Below the pieces are notes generated by a model, which saw nothing but the letters and a program-made list of their open reading frames with translations, was not told where the DNA came from and did no database searches. From NCBI RefSeq assembly GCF_900111135.1, contig NZ_FOGF01000018.1:1-40685 (forward strand): a DNA stretch of 40,685 nucleotides, in the 5' to 3' direction. Position 1 is the first letter of the stretch; every line of letters starts with the position of its first letter. The stretch is from Granulicatella balaenopterae. GTDB taxonomy: Bacteria; Bacillota; Bacilli; Lactobacillales; Aerococcaceae. The translations under genes were made by a program, and so were the position numbers. Below, piece after piece: positions 23,054-31,876 of this stretch.

Positions 23054-23331
23054 TGACATTACCAGCTAGATCTGCTGTTTTAAATGAAGTCTATAAAGCA
23101 GGAAGTATTAGTGTAAATCAAACAATGCAAAATTTAAAACCGATTTATGGTATGGAGCGTCAATTCCAAAAGAAGTTATTTATTGAGCATTTTATGTCGT
23201 TGGAAGCAGTGGATTTAATTGTTTTAGATAAATATGAATTAGATAATGAAGGAGAATTAAATCTTTATTATACTATTACAGAAACTGGCAAGGAAATCAC
23301 TGAGAAATATATACCGAAACAATATCATTAA
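23053..23331 (+). CDS. small protein of unknown function, coupled to the DMT transporter
   Basis: 92 residues, soluble, no motif I recognise. It has a mixed helix/strand pattern (MTLPARSAVLNEVYKAGSIS, LYYTITETGKEITEKYIPKQ) that could be a small winged-helix-like domain, but this is only an impression. ATG 23053 overlaps the transporter stop and has GGAGATG upstream, so it is real by context. A terminator follows. A role beside the transporter, such as regulation or substrate handling, is a guess. Confidence 0.75.
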   Translation: MTLPARSAVLNEVYKAGSISVNQTMQNLKPIYGMERQFQKKLFIEHFMSLEAVDLIVLDKYELDNEGELNLYYTITETGKEITEKYIPKQYH

Positions 23332-23344
23332 AAATTAGTGACGA

Positions 23345-23373
23345 AAAAACTGGGACTTGTACCCAGTTTTTTT
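23345..23373 (+). terminator. terminator after the small protein gene
   Basis: AAAACTGGG (23346-23354) pairs with CCCAGTTTT (23362-23370), ending in T residues. Confidence 0.9.
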
Positions 23374-23374
23374 G

Positions 23375-23402
23375 TTGACAAAAAATTTACTAGAGTTAGA
23401 AT
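23375..23402 (+). promoter_or_regulatory. promoter of the M20 amidohydrolase
   Basis: Consensus TTGACA (23375-23380) and TAGAAT (23397-23402) with a 16-base spacer. Confidence 0.7.
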
Positions 23403-23438
23403 GAAGACATAAAAAGCCAAAGAGAAAGAAGGTTAATT

Positions 23439-24551
23439 ATGTTACAGGAACATTATGAATTATGTCAATCATTAAGACATGAATTACATCAACATCCTGA
23501 ATTATCAGGGAAAGAAGTGTGGACAAAAGCTCGCTTAATCAGATTTTTACAGGATCATACTAGTGTAAAGATTGTTGATAAGGGAGATTATTTTTATGCA
23601 ATTTATCATGGTAAAAAGCCAGCAATTGCTTTTAGAGCAGATTACGATGCATTGCCAATCGACGATAAGATTCCAACTGATTATCGTTCGCAATTTGATG
23701 GATTGGGACATAAATGTGGTCACGATGGCCATTCAGCTACTCTATGCGGTTTAGTATTGGAAGTTGAACGTATTAAACCTGAAAGAGAAGTAATATTTTT
23801 GTTTCAACCAGCAGAAGAAACAGGTGAAGGAGCTAAGATTTGTCAATCAGTCTTTAACGAACAAGATATTAGTGAATTTTATGCATATCATAATTATCCA
23901 ACCGAACCCTATAAGATGGTTTCTGTAATGCCGGGGACAATTTGTTTAACTTCAAAAGGATTAAGTTTGTATTTTGAAGGGAAGACTTCACATGCTAGTC
24001 AACCTGAAGCTGGAATTAATCCAGCGTTTACAATTGCAAAAGTAATTGCGGAAATAGAGCGAATTACGAATGATACTAGTTTATTTGAGAAATTTGTTAG
24101 ATGTACTATTGTTGAAGTATCAGTAGGAGAAAAGGCATTTGGTGTATCAGCAGGGAAAGGAGTATTGCGCTTAACAATTAGAGCATATGAAGAAAGCGAA
24201 TTAGCATTATTAGAACAAATGATTGTAGAGCATGCGAATAAATTATCCATTGCAGCAGGGATTAAATTCCATTATGATGAACAAGATTATTTCCCAGCAA
24301 CGGTAAATCACCAAGTAGCAGTAGATAAATTATGGCAGGCTTGCGAGAAAATCAATCAACCAATACGTGCATTACCTGAGTTCTTCCGCTCGTCAGAAGA
24401 TTATGGTTATTATATTCAAAAAGTTCCTGGTGCGATGTTTTTTATTGGAGATGGCGAAGATTATCCAAAATTACATACAGTAGAATTTGATTTTCCAGAT
24501 GAATTAATAAAAGTTGGTGTTGATGTATTTAGCGCTTTAATTACAGCATAA
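23439..24551 (+). CDS. M20 family metallopeptidase / amidohydrolase
   Basis: A 370-residue cytoplasmic zinc hydrolase of the M20D type (hippurate hydrolase, N-acyl amino acid amidohydrolase group). Metal and catalytic residues are visible: GHKCGHDGHSA, the Glu pair in FQPAEETGEGA, FYAYHNYP, and the C-terminal His in YPKLHTVEFDFPDE. The dimerisation domain lies in between (SLYFEGKTSHASQPEAGINP). Likely reaction: removal of an acyl group from an amino acid or amide; the substrate is unknown. GAAGG is about seven bases before ATG 23439. Single gene with its own consensus promoter. Confidence 0.9.
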   Translation: MLQEHYELCQSLRHELHQHPELSGKEVWTKARLIRFLQDHTSVKIVDKGDYFYAIYHGKKPAIAFRADYDALPIDDKIPTDYRSQFDGLGHKCGHDGHSATLCGLVLEVERIKPEREVIFLFQPAEETGEGAKICQSVFNEQDISEFYAYHNYPTEPYKMVSVMPGTICLTSKGLSLYFEGKTSHASQPEAGINPAFTIAKVIAEIERITNDTSLFEKFVRCTIVEVSVGEKAFGVSAGKGVLRLTIRAYEESELALLEQMIVEHANKLSIAAGIKFHYDEQDYFPATVNHQVAVDKLWQACEKINQPIRALPEFFRSSEDYGYYIQKVPGAMFFIGDGEDYPKLHTVEFDFPDELIKVGVDVFSALITA

Positions 24552-24552
24552 T

Positions 24553-24588
24553 AAAAAAGTGTCACCTCATTGTGGTGACACTTTTTTA
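24553..24588. terminator. bidirectional terminator, M20 gene and mscS
   Basis: AAAAAAGTGTCACC (24553-24566) and its complement (24574-24587) form a 14-pair stem with A and T flanks, serving both convergent genes. Confidence 0.92.
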
Positions 24589-24591
24589 TAT

Positions 24592-25443
24592 TTAAGCTTG
24601 AGTATGGGAAATTGTTACAGTGGGTAAAGGAATACCATTTGTAATTAATGCTGCTTGGTATAAAGTATAAAACTTATGATAGACTCCAAATTGTTGGCCA
24701 TTCTTTGTATATAGGTTAATACGGTAAGTAAAGCGACCATTATCACTAACTTGTGGTCCAACGATATAAGGTTCTTTAACAATATCCTCGTCTTTTGGAA
24801 TTTCTTTGGCATTTACCTCTTCAATAATTTGTTTGACTTTATCTAAGTCTGCTGTTAAATATAATGGAATATCAATCGTTGCACGACTTTCAAAACGTGA
24901 TAAATTACTAACAATGGTAATGGAACGATTTGGAATAAAGTGTAGAGTACCATCGAAACCTTTAATTTGTGTGGTACGTAAACCGACGCTAGTAATATTT
25001 CCGGTAATATCATTAATAGATACTGAATCCCCAACATCAAATTGTTGTTCAAAGATAATGAAGAAACCATTCACTAAATCTGATAAGAAGCCTTGAGCAC
25101 CAAGACCAATCGCGACCCCAGCAATCCCGGCACCTGCTAATAAACTAGAAATAGGAACTCCTAAAATAGTTAGAATTGAATAAATTAAAATAAAATATAA
25201 ACTATAATCAATCGTATTTTCAATTAATTTTTTAATCGTTTCTTTTCGGCCTTTACGATATTTTGAAAATTTAAGCGATGTTTCAAAAGAACGTTCTAAA
25301 ATGATATGTAAGATTTTCTTTGTAATCATAAAGACAATGATTAATATAGCTAAGGAGATAGCTTTACGAACAATTCTATCAACATCATCCATCGTAAAAT
25401 ATTTTTTAATAATATCTATTGTAGCAAATAATGATGTATTCAT
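24592..25443 (-). CDS. small-conductance mechanosensitive channel (MscS family)
   Basis: 283 residues. There are three N-terminal helices (AISLAILIIVFMITKKILHI, then IENTIDYSLYFILIYSILTI), then the pore-lining helix LAGAGIAGVAIGLGAQGFLSDLVNGFFI with its Gly/Ala ridges, and the MscS beta domain (VGDSVSINDITGNITSVGLRTTQI). Length and topology match the YkuT-type channels that release solutes on osmotic downshift. AAAGGAAG is about five bases before the ATG. Single gene between a terminator and the clpC 3' region. Confidence 0.92.
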   Translation of the reverse strand: MNTSLFATIDIIKKYFTMDDVDRIVRKAISLAILIIVFMITKKILHIILERSFETSLKFSKYRKGRKETIKKLIENTIDYSLYFILIYSILTILGVPISSLLAGAGIAGVAIGLGAQGFLSDLVNGFFIIFEQQFDVGDSVSINDITGNITSVGLRTTQIKGFDGTLHFIPNRSITIVSNLSRFESRATIDIPLYLTADLDKVKQIIEEVNAKEIPKDEDIVKEPYIVGPQVSDNGRFTYRINLYTKNGQQFGVYHKFYTLYQAALITNGIPLPTVTISHTQA

Positions 25444-25545
25444 ATAAACTTCCTTTCTGAATAAATAATATATTAATAAGTGTAGCAGTTTTTTTCGTGA
25501 AATCCAACTTAAAAATGATAGTTAGTTAGGAAAAGAATCAAAGTA

Positions 25546-25575
25546 AAACACTATAGCAGATTCGCCATAGTGTTT
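25546..25575 (-). terminator. clpC terminator
   Basis: AAACACTAT (25546-25554) pairs with ATAGTGTTT (25567-25575); on the minus strand it is followed by a T-rich tract (complement of 25541-25548). Confidence 0.75.
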
Positions 25576-25582
25576 ACGGTAC

Positions 25583-28054
25583 TTAAGTATGTTTAATATA
25601 AATTTTATTTTGTTTAGCACCAATTGTAATAGAATCTCCAGCAATAATCTCACCAGACAGTAATTTTTCACTTAATGGATCTTCTACTTGTTTTTGAAGG
25701 GCTCGACGGATTGGACGAGCACCATATTCTGGGTCAAAACCTGCTTCAGCAATAACACCTAAAGCAGAGCGAGTAATCTTAGCGTTAATATCTAACTCAT
25801 TTAGACGCTTGATAATTGATTGACTCATTAGGGCAACAATTTGGCTTAATTCTTCTTTTGATAATTTATGGAAGACGATTACTTCATCAATTCGGTTTAA
25901 TAATTCTGGTTTGAAGGAATGTTTTAGTTCTTGACGAATGCGTTTTTCCATTGCTTTGTGGTCATGTTGGATATTTTTCGCCGCAAAGCCAACTGATTTT
26001 TCATCTCTTAAGGCTGTTGCTCCAAGGTTTGAAGTCATAATTAAAATAGTATTTTTAAAGTCTACTTGACGACCTTTTGTATCAGTTAGGTGTCCATCAT
26101 CTAGGACTTGTAATAAGATATTAAAGACATCAGGATGGGCTTTTTCAATTTCATCCAATAAAATAACTGAATATGGTTTTTGACGTATTTTCTCTGTTAA
26201 TTGTCCACCTTCATCAAAACCAACATAGCCTGGAGGTGAACCAACTAAACGACTCACCGCATGTTTTTCCATATACTCAGACATATCAATTCGAACTAAA
26301 GCGTTGCTATCACCAAACATGGCTTCAGCTAGAGTTTTGGCTAATTCTGTTTTACCGACGCCTGTAGGACCTAAGAATAGGAATGAGCCAATAGGACGGT
26401 TAGGATCTTTTAAACCACTTCTAGCACGACGAATTGCTTTACTAATAGCATTGACTGCCTCGTCTTGTCCGATGACGCGTTTGTGTAATTCTTTTTCTAA
26501 ATTAATTAAACGATCAGACTCTTTTTTCTCCATTTGTTTTAGAGGGATGCCTGTCCATTGTGCTATTATCTCGCTAACATCATTGGTAGTAATTTTATCG
26601 TTATAAATGATTTCTGTAGGATGTTCAATGGCTTCCTCCATTAGTTTTTCAGCTTTTTTGCGCTTGCTCATTTCTTTTTTGCGTAAATTGGCAGCTACTT
26701 CAAAATCTTGTTCTTTGATGGCTAATTGTTTTTCTTTTTCAATTTTCTCAATTTCAGCTTCTAATTTTTCGATTTTTGATGGAGCAAGAGTAGTTTCTAA
26801 ACGAGCTTTAGCTGCTGCTTCGTCAATTAAGTCAATCGCTTTATCTGGTAAGCGTCTTGCGGTAATATAACGTGATGATAATTTCACACTTGCTTCAATC
26901 GCTTCATCAGTAATTTTGATATGATGATGCTCTTCATAGCGTTGTTTTAAGCCTTTTAAGATTGCGATTGTATCTTCTGTTGAAGGTTCATTTACTTTTA
27001 CAGAAGAAAAACGTCGCTCTAAAGCTGCATCTTTTTCAATGTATTTCTGATATTCATCTAATGTTGTAGCCCCGATTACTTGTAATTCACCACGTGCCAA
27101 GGCTGGTTTAAGAATATTTGAGGCATCAATAGCACCTTCAGCTCCACCAGCCCCGATTAAAGTATGTAATTCGTCAATAAATAAAATAACGTCTTTTTCG
27201 CGATAAATTTCCTCGAGAATCTTCTTCATACGGTCTTCAAATTCACCCCGATATTTTGTTCCAGCAACTAATGAGCCCATATCAAGCATCATTAGACGTT
27301 TATTTGCAATATCGTTAGGAACTTTTCCAGCAACCATTAATTGTGCTAAGCCTTCAACAATAGCAGTCTTACCAACACCGGGTTCTCCAACTAGTACTGG
27401 ATTATTTTTTGTACGACGGCTAATAATTTGAATCATGCGTTTAATTTCGTCGTGACGTCCAACCACAGGATCCATTTTTCCTTCTTTAGCTAATTCTGTT
27501 AAATCCCTTGCTAAAGAATTTAATAGAGGTGTGCCAACTTGGGGCATTTTTGTTTGTTGTTGCTTAAATCCAGGTCCTCCAGTAGGTACTTTTGGTTGTG
27601 GCTTATTAGGTTTTGCTAAGCCAATAGTAGAATAAATTTCATGCACTAAACTGGTAATATTTATCTCTAAATCCATTAATATTTTGTTAGCGATACTTTC
27701 TTCTTTTAATAAGGCTAATAATAAATGTTCTGTACCAATTAATGGAGCTTGTAGGCGTTTTGCTTCATTTGATGCAGAAGTTACTAATTTTTTTGCACGA
27801 GGAGAGTAAGGCATTAAATAAGGGTCTTTTTCTTTAGTGCTTGTTCCTCTGCCTACTATTTTTATAATTGCTCTTTTAATCATTCGTTCATCAATAGGCA
27901 AGTCACGTAAGATATTTCCTGCAATTCCATCCGGCTCTATTACAAGACCTAATAATAGGTGTTCAGAACCGACTTCAGGATGTTTAAAAGCAATGGCTTC
28001 ACTAGCGCCAATTAGAATGGCATTTTTTGCTTTATCAGTAAATAATTCAGTCAT
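25583..28054 (-). CDS. clpC: Clp protease ATP-binding subunit ClpC
   Basis: An 823-residue Hsp100 unfoldase that feeds substrates to ClpP. Order of domains: N-terminal double Clp-N repeat ([25 protein letters not shown] and [12 protein letters not shown]), first AAA+ with Walker A GEPGVGKT and [13 protein letters not shown], a middle region with the UVR-like [16 protein letters not shown] that marks ClpC, second AAA+ with [26 protein letters not shown] and the ClpP-docking loop. Full length. In relatives clpC follows ctsR directly; here about 1.1 kb with a tnpB relic lies between. A weak promoter candidate (TTGGCA, 17 bases, CAAAAT on the minus strand near 28110-28137) could serve it alone. 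Confidence 0.96.
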   Translation of the reverse strand: MTELFTDKAKNAILIGASEAIAFKHPEVGSEHLLLGLVIEPDGIAGNILRDLPIDERMIKRAIIKIVGRGTSTKEKDPYLMPYSPRAKKLVTSASNEAKRLQAPLIGTEHLLLALLKEESIANKILMDLEINITSLVHEIYSTIGLAKPNKPQPKVPTGGPGFKQQQTKMPQVGTPLLNSLARDLTELAKEGKMDPVVGRHDEIKRMIQIISRRTKNNPVLVGEPGVGKTAIVEGLAQLMVAGKVPNDIANKRLMMLDMGSLVAGTKYRGEFEDRMKKILEEIYREKDVILFIDELHTLIGAGGAEGAIDASNILKPALARGELQVIGATTLDEYQKYIEKDAALERRFSSVKVNEPSTEDTIAILKGLKQRYEEHHHIKITDEAIEASVKLSSRYITARRLPDKAIDLIDEAAAKARLETTLAPSKIEKLEAEIEKIEKEKQLAIKEQDFEVAANLRKKEMSKRKKAEKLMEEAIEHPTEIIYNDKITTNDVSEIIAQWTGIPLKQMEKKESDRLINLEKELHKRVIGQDEAVNAISKAIRRARSGLKDPNRPIGSFLFLGPTGVGKTELAKTLAEAMFGDSNALVRIDMSEYMEKHAVSRLVGSPPGYVGFDEGGQLTEKIRQKPYSVILLDEIEKAHPDVFNILLQVLDDGHLTDTKGRQVDFKNTILIMTSNLGATALRDEKSVGFAAKNIQHDHKAMEKRIRQELKHSFKPELLNRIDEVIVFHKLSKEELSQIVALMSQSIIKRLNELDINAKITRSALGVIAEAGFDPEYGARPIRRALQKQVEDPLSEKLLSGEIIAGDSITIGAKQNKIYIKHT

Positions 28055-28139
28055 TAACTTTCCGTTGCCAAAACCTTATAAAACTTGTTTGATACCTTAT
28101 TCATCCTGTCTGATTTTGCAATGAATACATTCATATGCC

Positions 28140-28222
28140 AACTCTCATTTGATGTGACAGTCCAAAGGCTTAAATTCCCATACAACGAATGGTACATATT
28201 ACCATGTATCTTTTAGGTGATA
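28140..28222 (-). mobile_element. probable right end / guide-RNA-like 3' region of an IS200/IS605-type element
   Basis: On the minus strand directly after the tnpB stop the sequence reads GGGAATTTAAGCCTTTGGAC and then TGTCACATCAAATGAG, which resembles the GAATTTAAGCCGTGGGAC-type right end of IS605-family tnpB elements, the region that encodes the omega RNA in active relatives. The base-paired part is worn (TTTGG for GTGGG). The exact element boundary cannot be set without a paralogue. Confidence 0.5.
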
Positions 28223-28883
28223 CTATGCTAATTTATATTTTGAAAGATTGATACTTGCATTGAAGACCCTATCGATTGTTAGTCCACAAAAATATTTGTA
28301 AACTCTATCAGATAGTTTTAAATCGTTCTTAATAGCTCCACAATTACTACAAGTTTTTGAAGATGGATATCACTAGTCACTTCAATAAATTCTATTCCAT
28401 TGAACTCGCAATTATATTTCATTTTATCTTTAAAATCATACAAACGTTGTTCTGCAATAGCTTTTGATAAATGACGATTTTTTATCATCCCTTTGACATT
28501 AAGTGTTTCCATAACAACTCTTGATGGCTTGGTTTTCACTATCTTATTCGTTGCTTGGTGAATATGATTACTTCTTAATATTAGTTAATCTTCTATGAAG
28601 TAATTTAATCTGCTTTTCAGGTTTTATAATATTATTAGTCTTTTTATATTGGCAACGGATTTCACCACCTTTTTCAATTTTATACATTTCATATTTTCGA
28701 CTAACTTTTCTTTGCTTTCTTTTTAAGTCTTTTTACTTCTTTAGTTTTATTGATATTTTTATAGTTTTCTTCTTGTCTTTTCAGAGTCCAATTATAAATA
28801 AATCTTGCAGTAGTAGCTGATTGCCATAGTTTTTGCTTTTGAGCTTTGGTTGGCTTTAATCTAACTTTTCTCGCAAGAATCAT
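28223..28883 (-). pseudogene. tnpB: tnpB (IS200/IS605 OrfB) remnant
   Basis: Pieces of a TnpB protein in order but in shifting frames. Start ATG 28883 with AAAGGAG upstream gives MILARKVRLKPTKAQKQKLW, then NWTLKRQEENYKNINKTKEV. A change of frame then gives KVSRKYEMYKIEKGGEIRC, LLHRRLTNIKK, a stop, and in another frame NHIHQATNKIVKTKPSRVVM and METLNVKGMIKNRHLSKAI. A further shift near 28375 gives the zinc finger part QKTCSNCGAIKNDLKLSDRV and the end NASINLSKYKLA. About 130 to 150 residues are lost, including the RuvC-I segment, between YKN and KNINK. The RuvC-III motif reads DRVFNA, with Val for the catalytic Asp. No tnpA is nearby. The gene is dead. Confidence 0.9.
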
Positions 28884-29137
28884 CTTCTAAAAACTCCTTT
28901 TATTTAGTTGTTCTTTTGATTTTAAGCCTAAGAAGTAATTAAGTTATTTCTGTGAATAATACCTATAACCACTATTTGTTATATGATATGGGTTTAACAC
29001 ATTGTTCTTATCTCAATTTCTAAAAAATTGTGTAGTTTCTCCTATAAATTTAGAGAATTCTCCTATCGAATAAAACTTAATTCAACATTACTTTTTAATT
29101 ATATTATAAATAATCAATATAGTTTTATATACTACAT

Positions 29138-29623
29138 TTAACAGTTAGGACCTCCCTTAATTGTTTTATATTGTAATTTATGTAATACATTTCTCATAAT
29201 CTGACTGCGAAGATAATCTGCTTTATCACCAGCAAGCTCCAATGATTCTTTTTCCATGGTAACTAATAATAATTCTGCTTCATTTTGTGAGATGATATCA
29301 TTTTCATAGAGATTATGAACCATATGGACAGCTTGTTTGATCGATAATTTTGGTTTTAATAAATCAATTAATGAAGTGATAATATCAATTTCTTCGATTA
29401 AATTGACTTTCATGATACGAATATATCCGCCACCACCACGTTTACTTTCAACAATATATCCTTGTTGAACAGTGAAACGAGTTTTAATAACATAATTAAT
29501 TTGAGAGGGTACGCAATTGAATTGTTCGGCAATTTCATTACGTCTAATTTCAACTTGGTCATTGGATTTTAAAAATTTTTTTAAATATTCCTCAATCACA
29601 TCGGACATATTAGGTGTTTGCAT
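29138..29623 (-). CDS. ctsR: stress-response transcription repressor CtsR
   Basis: A 161-residue repressor of clp and related heat-shock genes. The N-terminal winged HTH (EIRRNEIAEQFNCVPSQINYV, about 25-45) and the glycine-rich wing RGGGGYIRI (62-70), which acts as the heat sensor in known CtsR proteins, are intact, as is the C-terminal dimerisation part (LYENDIISQNEAELL). GGAGG lies about eight bases before the ATG. A CtsR heptad operator sits 19-35 bases upstream, so it should repress itself. mcsA and mcsB are absent, as in other Lactobacillales. clpC, its usual next gene, is displaced by the tnpB relic. Confidence 0.95.
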   Translation of the reverse strand: MQTPNMSDVIEEYLKKFLKSNDQVEIRRNEIAEQFNCVPSQINYVIKTRFTVQQGYIVESKRGGGGYIRIMKVNLIEEIDIITSLIDLLKPKLSIKQAVHMVHNLYENDIISQNEAELLLVTMEKESLELAGDKADYLRSQIMRNVLHKLQYKTIKGGPNC

Positions 29624-29641
29624 TTTGTAACCTCCTTATCA

Positions 29642-29658
29642 TTTGACTATTTTTGACT
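29642..29658 (-). promoter_or_regulatory. CtsR operator
   Basis: On the minus strand AGTCAAA AAT AGTCAAA, a direct heptad repeat with a three-base spacer, agrees with the CtsR consensus RGTCAAANANRGTCAAA. A -10 TATAAT lies just upstream (complement of 29665-29670), so the operator covers the expected start of ctsR transcription. Confidence 0.88.
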
Positions 29659-29711
29659 ATTATCATTATACAAGATAGTTTAATTTTTTAAAAGAATTAA
29701 GCTGCAATTAT

Positions 29712-30587
29712 TTAAAAAGTATCACGATGCAAGATTAGATAGCAAAGGGCTAAATCATCCATACTTTTTAAAGAAAGGCCAGTTAATTCATAAAATTTAT
29801 CAATACGATATTGTAAAGTGTTTCGGTGTAAAAATAAGTTTTGGGCAGTTTTTGTTAAGATACCTTTTTGCTGCCATAATTCTTCAATGATACTACTAAT
29901 TGCTTCTTGTTGGTGTAATAAGGTTAATAAGCTAGTATTGATTGAAGGACATTGATATCCATTGAGTAAATACCAGAATAATAATTTATTAAATGGAATA
30001 AATTTATGACGATTAGAAGAAGTTAGATATTGTTGTACCATTTTTAATTCGTCGGTAAATAAAGGCGCTGAGAACATATCTTTTGACCAATAATTACCAG
30101 AAAAAATAGTCATATGCACAGCAAAGTCATCTTCAATGGGTAATAAATAATGTTCTAAGTCTTTAGAGATAGGAATGGAATTCGATCCATCAATAATAAA
30201 GACGGATAAATCTTTTGACAAAGAAAAATGACCGAAACAATTAGGTAAGACGGCTAGTAAGGTATCAATCCACTCATGCTTCGAAAAACTAGTACTATCA
30301 ATCACTTGACAATCAATATAAATTAGTTGCAAATACTGATAAATTTGAGGGGGATCTTGTCTATGGCCGGTAATATATTCCTGCCATGGATTTGTATGGG
30401 ATATCATTTGATAATGGTTATTTTGTTGTTGGAGTGTTTTGATTAATTGAATTTCACGCTCAGACAATTGATTAAGAGATACATTGAACCATTGTGAAGC
30501 ATTGATGGCAATTGAAATCTCTGCTTGATTATGACTAGGTACTTCAGAAATAGTCCCGTCAGGAAAAAGTTGTATTAATGGGTGCAT
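29712..30587 (-). CDS. PucR/CdaR-type helix-turn-helix regulator
   Basis: 291 residues. The C-terminus is the PucR HTH domain (LTKTAQNLFLHRNTLQYRID followed by KFYELTGLSLKSMDDLALCY), a strong signature. The N-terminal 220 residues carry no recognised sensor domain and are rich in Gln and aromatic residues. The target is unknown; no metabolic gene is beside it. The ATG at 30587 has no Shine-Dalgarno, an in-frame TAG lies 15 bases upstream, and a strong AAGGAGG sits about 50 bases upstream, near 30635. The gene may therefore have a short leader ORF, a frameshift in its first codons, or a leaderless-like start. Confidence 0.82.
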   Translation of the reverse strand: MHPLIQLFPDGTISEVPSHNQAEISIAINASQWFNVSLNQLSEREIQLIKTLQQQNNHYQMISHTNPWQEYITGHRQDPPQIYQYLQLIYIDCQVIDSTSFSKHEWIDTLLAVLPNCFGHFSLSKDLSVFIIDGSNSIPISKDLEHYLLPIEDDFAVHMTIFSGNYWSKDMFSAPLFTDELKMVQQYLTSSNRHKFIPFNKLLFWYLLNGYQCPSINTSLLTLLHQQEAISSIIEELWQQKGILTKTAQNLFLHRNTLQYRIDKFYELTGLSLKSMDDLALCYLILHRDTF

Positions 30588-30599
30588 AATATAAAACGC

Positions 30600-31040
30600 T
30601 ATATAGAAGATACAAAATTTCTGATATAGCTCCTCCTTTTAGATATAGTAAATGAGTATTAAAAAAAGAATTACTGTTAAATAATGTATGGGTTCATCTG
30701 TATATTGTATTACTATATAATTATACCATACTTTCAAAAAGCTTCACTAACAAGACTGAAAAGTGATTTGAAAGATATTGTCAAGAATTCTTTAAAGTTG
30801 TAACTAGGTATATAATTGATAGAAATAGACTTACTTCTATAGAATAGAATGATTGGAAACCTTTGTAAGGATATATTATAATATAGATAATAGCAAAAAT
30901 AGTCATCAATTGTTTATAAAACATAAAACTATCAGTGGCGTAATCGTATATAGAATCATCAGTATAGGATATAGATTTACAAGAAAATAACGGAAAGCCT
31001 ACTCTTTTAAGTGTGTAGGAATAGCGTTCTCCTAATGTGG
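30600..31040. other. non-coding gap, left part
   Basis: About 440 bases, AT-rich, with no ORF that has a ribosome site. It includes an AAGGAGG on the minus strand near 30635 and a CCTAC/GTAGG hairpin near 31008-31029. I see no gene here. Confidence 0.5.
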
Positions 31041-31046
31041 TATAAT
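31038..31046 (+). promoter_or_regulatory. extended -10 promoter of the tadA leader
   Basis: TGGTATAAT (31038-31046). Transcription from here gives tadA a leader of about 235 bases. Confidence 0.6.
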
Positions 31047-31052
31047 ATTTAG

Positions 31053-31285
31053 AGTGATATCAATGGGTTTTGATATGAGGTTTATACTATCGTTCATTTA
31101 TTTGTTGGTGTGATTGGTAGTGAAAGTCTTATAGAAACAGATTAGTCTGATATACTTTCGAGGATGATTGGAAGTCTGTGTATATAAGAACTCAACAAGC
31201 TTTAACCGTTGGAGTATCAGTTGTAAGTAATGAAGAAAGTATTAGATATTAGTGATTAGGATATACCGTCGAAGGAAAAGAGGGG
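31053..31285 (+). ncRNA. structured leader or small RNA before tadA
   Basis: The leader contains ATATCAA (31057-31063) with TTGATAT (31070-31076), and a nested pair GAAAGT (31122-31127) with ACTTTC (31154-31159) enclosing CAGA (31138-31141) with TCTG (31146-31149). CAAC/GTTG pairs follow near 31192-31215. No T run separates it from tadA. It has no SRP RNA core (GGAAGGAAGCA), although SRP RNA is a frequent neighbour of tadA. I do not recognise a riboswitch class. Confidence 0.4.
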
Positions 31286-31288
31286 ACA

Positions 31289-31798
31289 ATGGAACAAGAA
31301 GAAAAAGAATTTTTTATGAAAGAAGCTATTAAAGAAGCGCAAAAAGCATATGATAAAAAAGAAGTACCGATTGGAGCGGTCGTTGTTTGTAATGGTGAAA
31401 TAATCGGACGAGGACATAATCTACGAGAAATGGAACAGGATGCTACATTACACGCAGAGATAAAAGCTATCCGTCAAGCCAATCAACACAAAAAATCGTG
31501 GCGTTTAGAAGATTGTGAATTATTTGTAACCTTAGAACCTTGCCCAATGTGTAGTGGGGCTATCTTATTAGCGCGTTTAAAAAAAGTAACATTTGGAGCA
31601 TTTGATCCGAAAGCTGGAACTTGTGGGACATTTATGAATTTAGTACAAGATGAACGCTTTAATCATCAAGCAGCAGTAGAAAGTGGTGTCTTAGAAGAAG
31701 AATGTACTGTATTATTACAATCATTTTTTAAAGAATTACGTCAAAGAAATAAATTACGTAAACAATTAGTAAAAGCAGAAGCAAACAAAGGAATATAA
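31289..31798 (+). CDS. tadA: tRNA-specific adenosine deaminase TadA
   Basis: A 169-residue zinc enzyme that converts A34 of tRNA-Arg(ACG) to inosine, letting it read CGU, CGC and CGA. Active-site motifs: HAE at residues 55-57 and PCPMC at 84-88. Full length for the family. GAGGGG is about four bases before ATG 31289. Its partner in decoding is nearby: CGG codons, not read by inosine, need the tRNA-Arg(CCG) encoded at 33.0 kb. A long structured leader precedes it and a bidirectional terminator follows. Confidence 0.95.
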   Translation: MEQEEKEFFMKEAIKEAQKAYDKKEVPIGAVVVCNGEIIGRGHNLREMEQDATLHAEIKAIRQANQHKKSWRLEDCELFVTLEPCPMCSGAILLARLKKVTFGAFDPKAGTCGTFMNLVQDERFNHQAAVESGVLEEECTVLLQSFFKELRQRNKLRKQLVKAEANKGI

Positions 31799-31810
31799 AC
31801 CAGAATAAAA

Positions 31811-31850
31811 ATACCGTAACTAAATGTTAGAACACATTTGGTTACGGTAT
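31811..31850. terminator. bidirectional terminator, tadA and clpP
   Basis: ATACCGTAACTAAATG (31811-31826) pairs over 16 positions with CATTTGGTTACGGTAT (31835-31850); T-rich on both sides, stronger for clpP on the minus strand. Confidence 0.9.
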
Positions 31851-31876
31851 TTGATTTATTAAATAAAAAATGTGAA

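Noticed and set aside
28223-28883. Two separate small hypothetical genes
   Set aside because: Both open frames and the closed sequence between them align in order with one TnpB protein, so they are parts of a single pseudogene.
31053-31285. SRP RNA (ffs) next to tadA
   Set aside because: The invariant apical region GGAAGGAAGCA is absent on both strands here.
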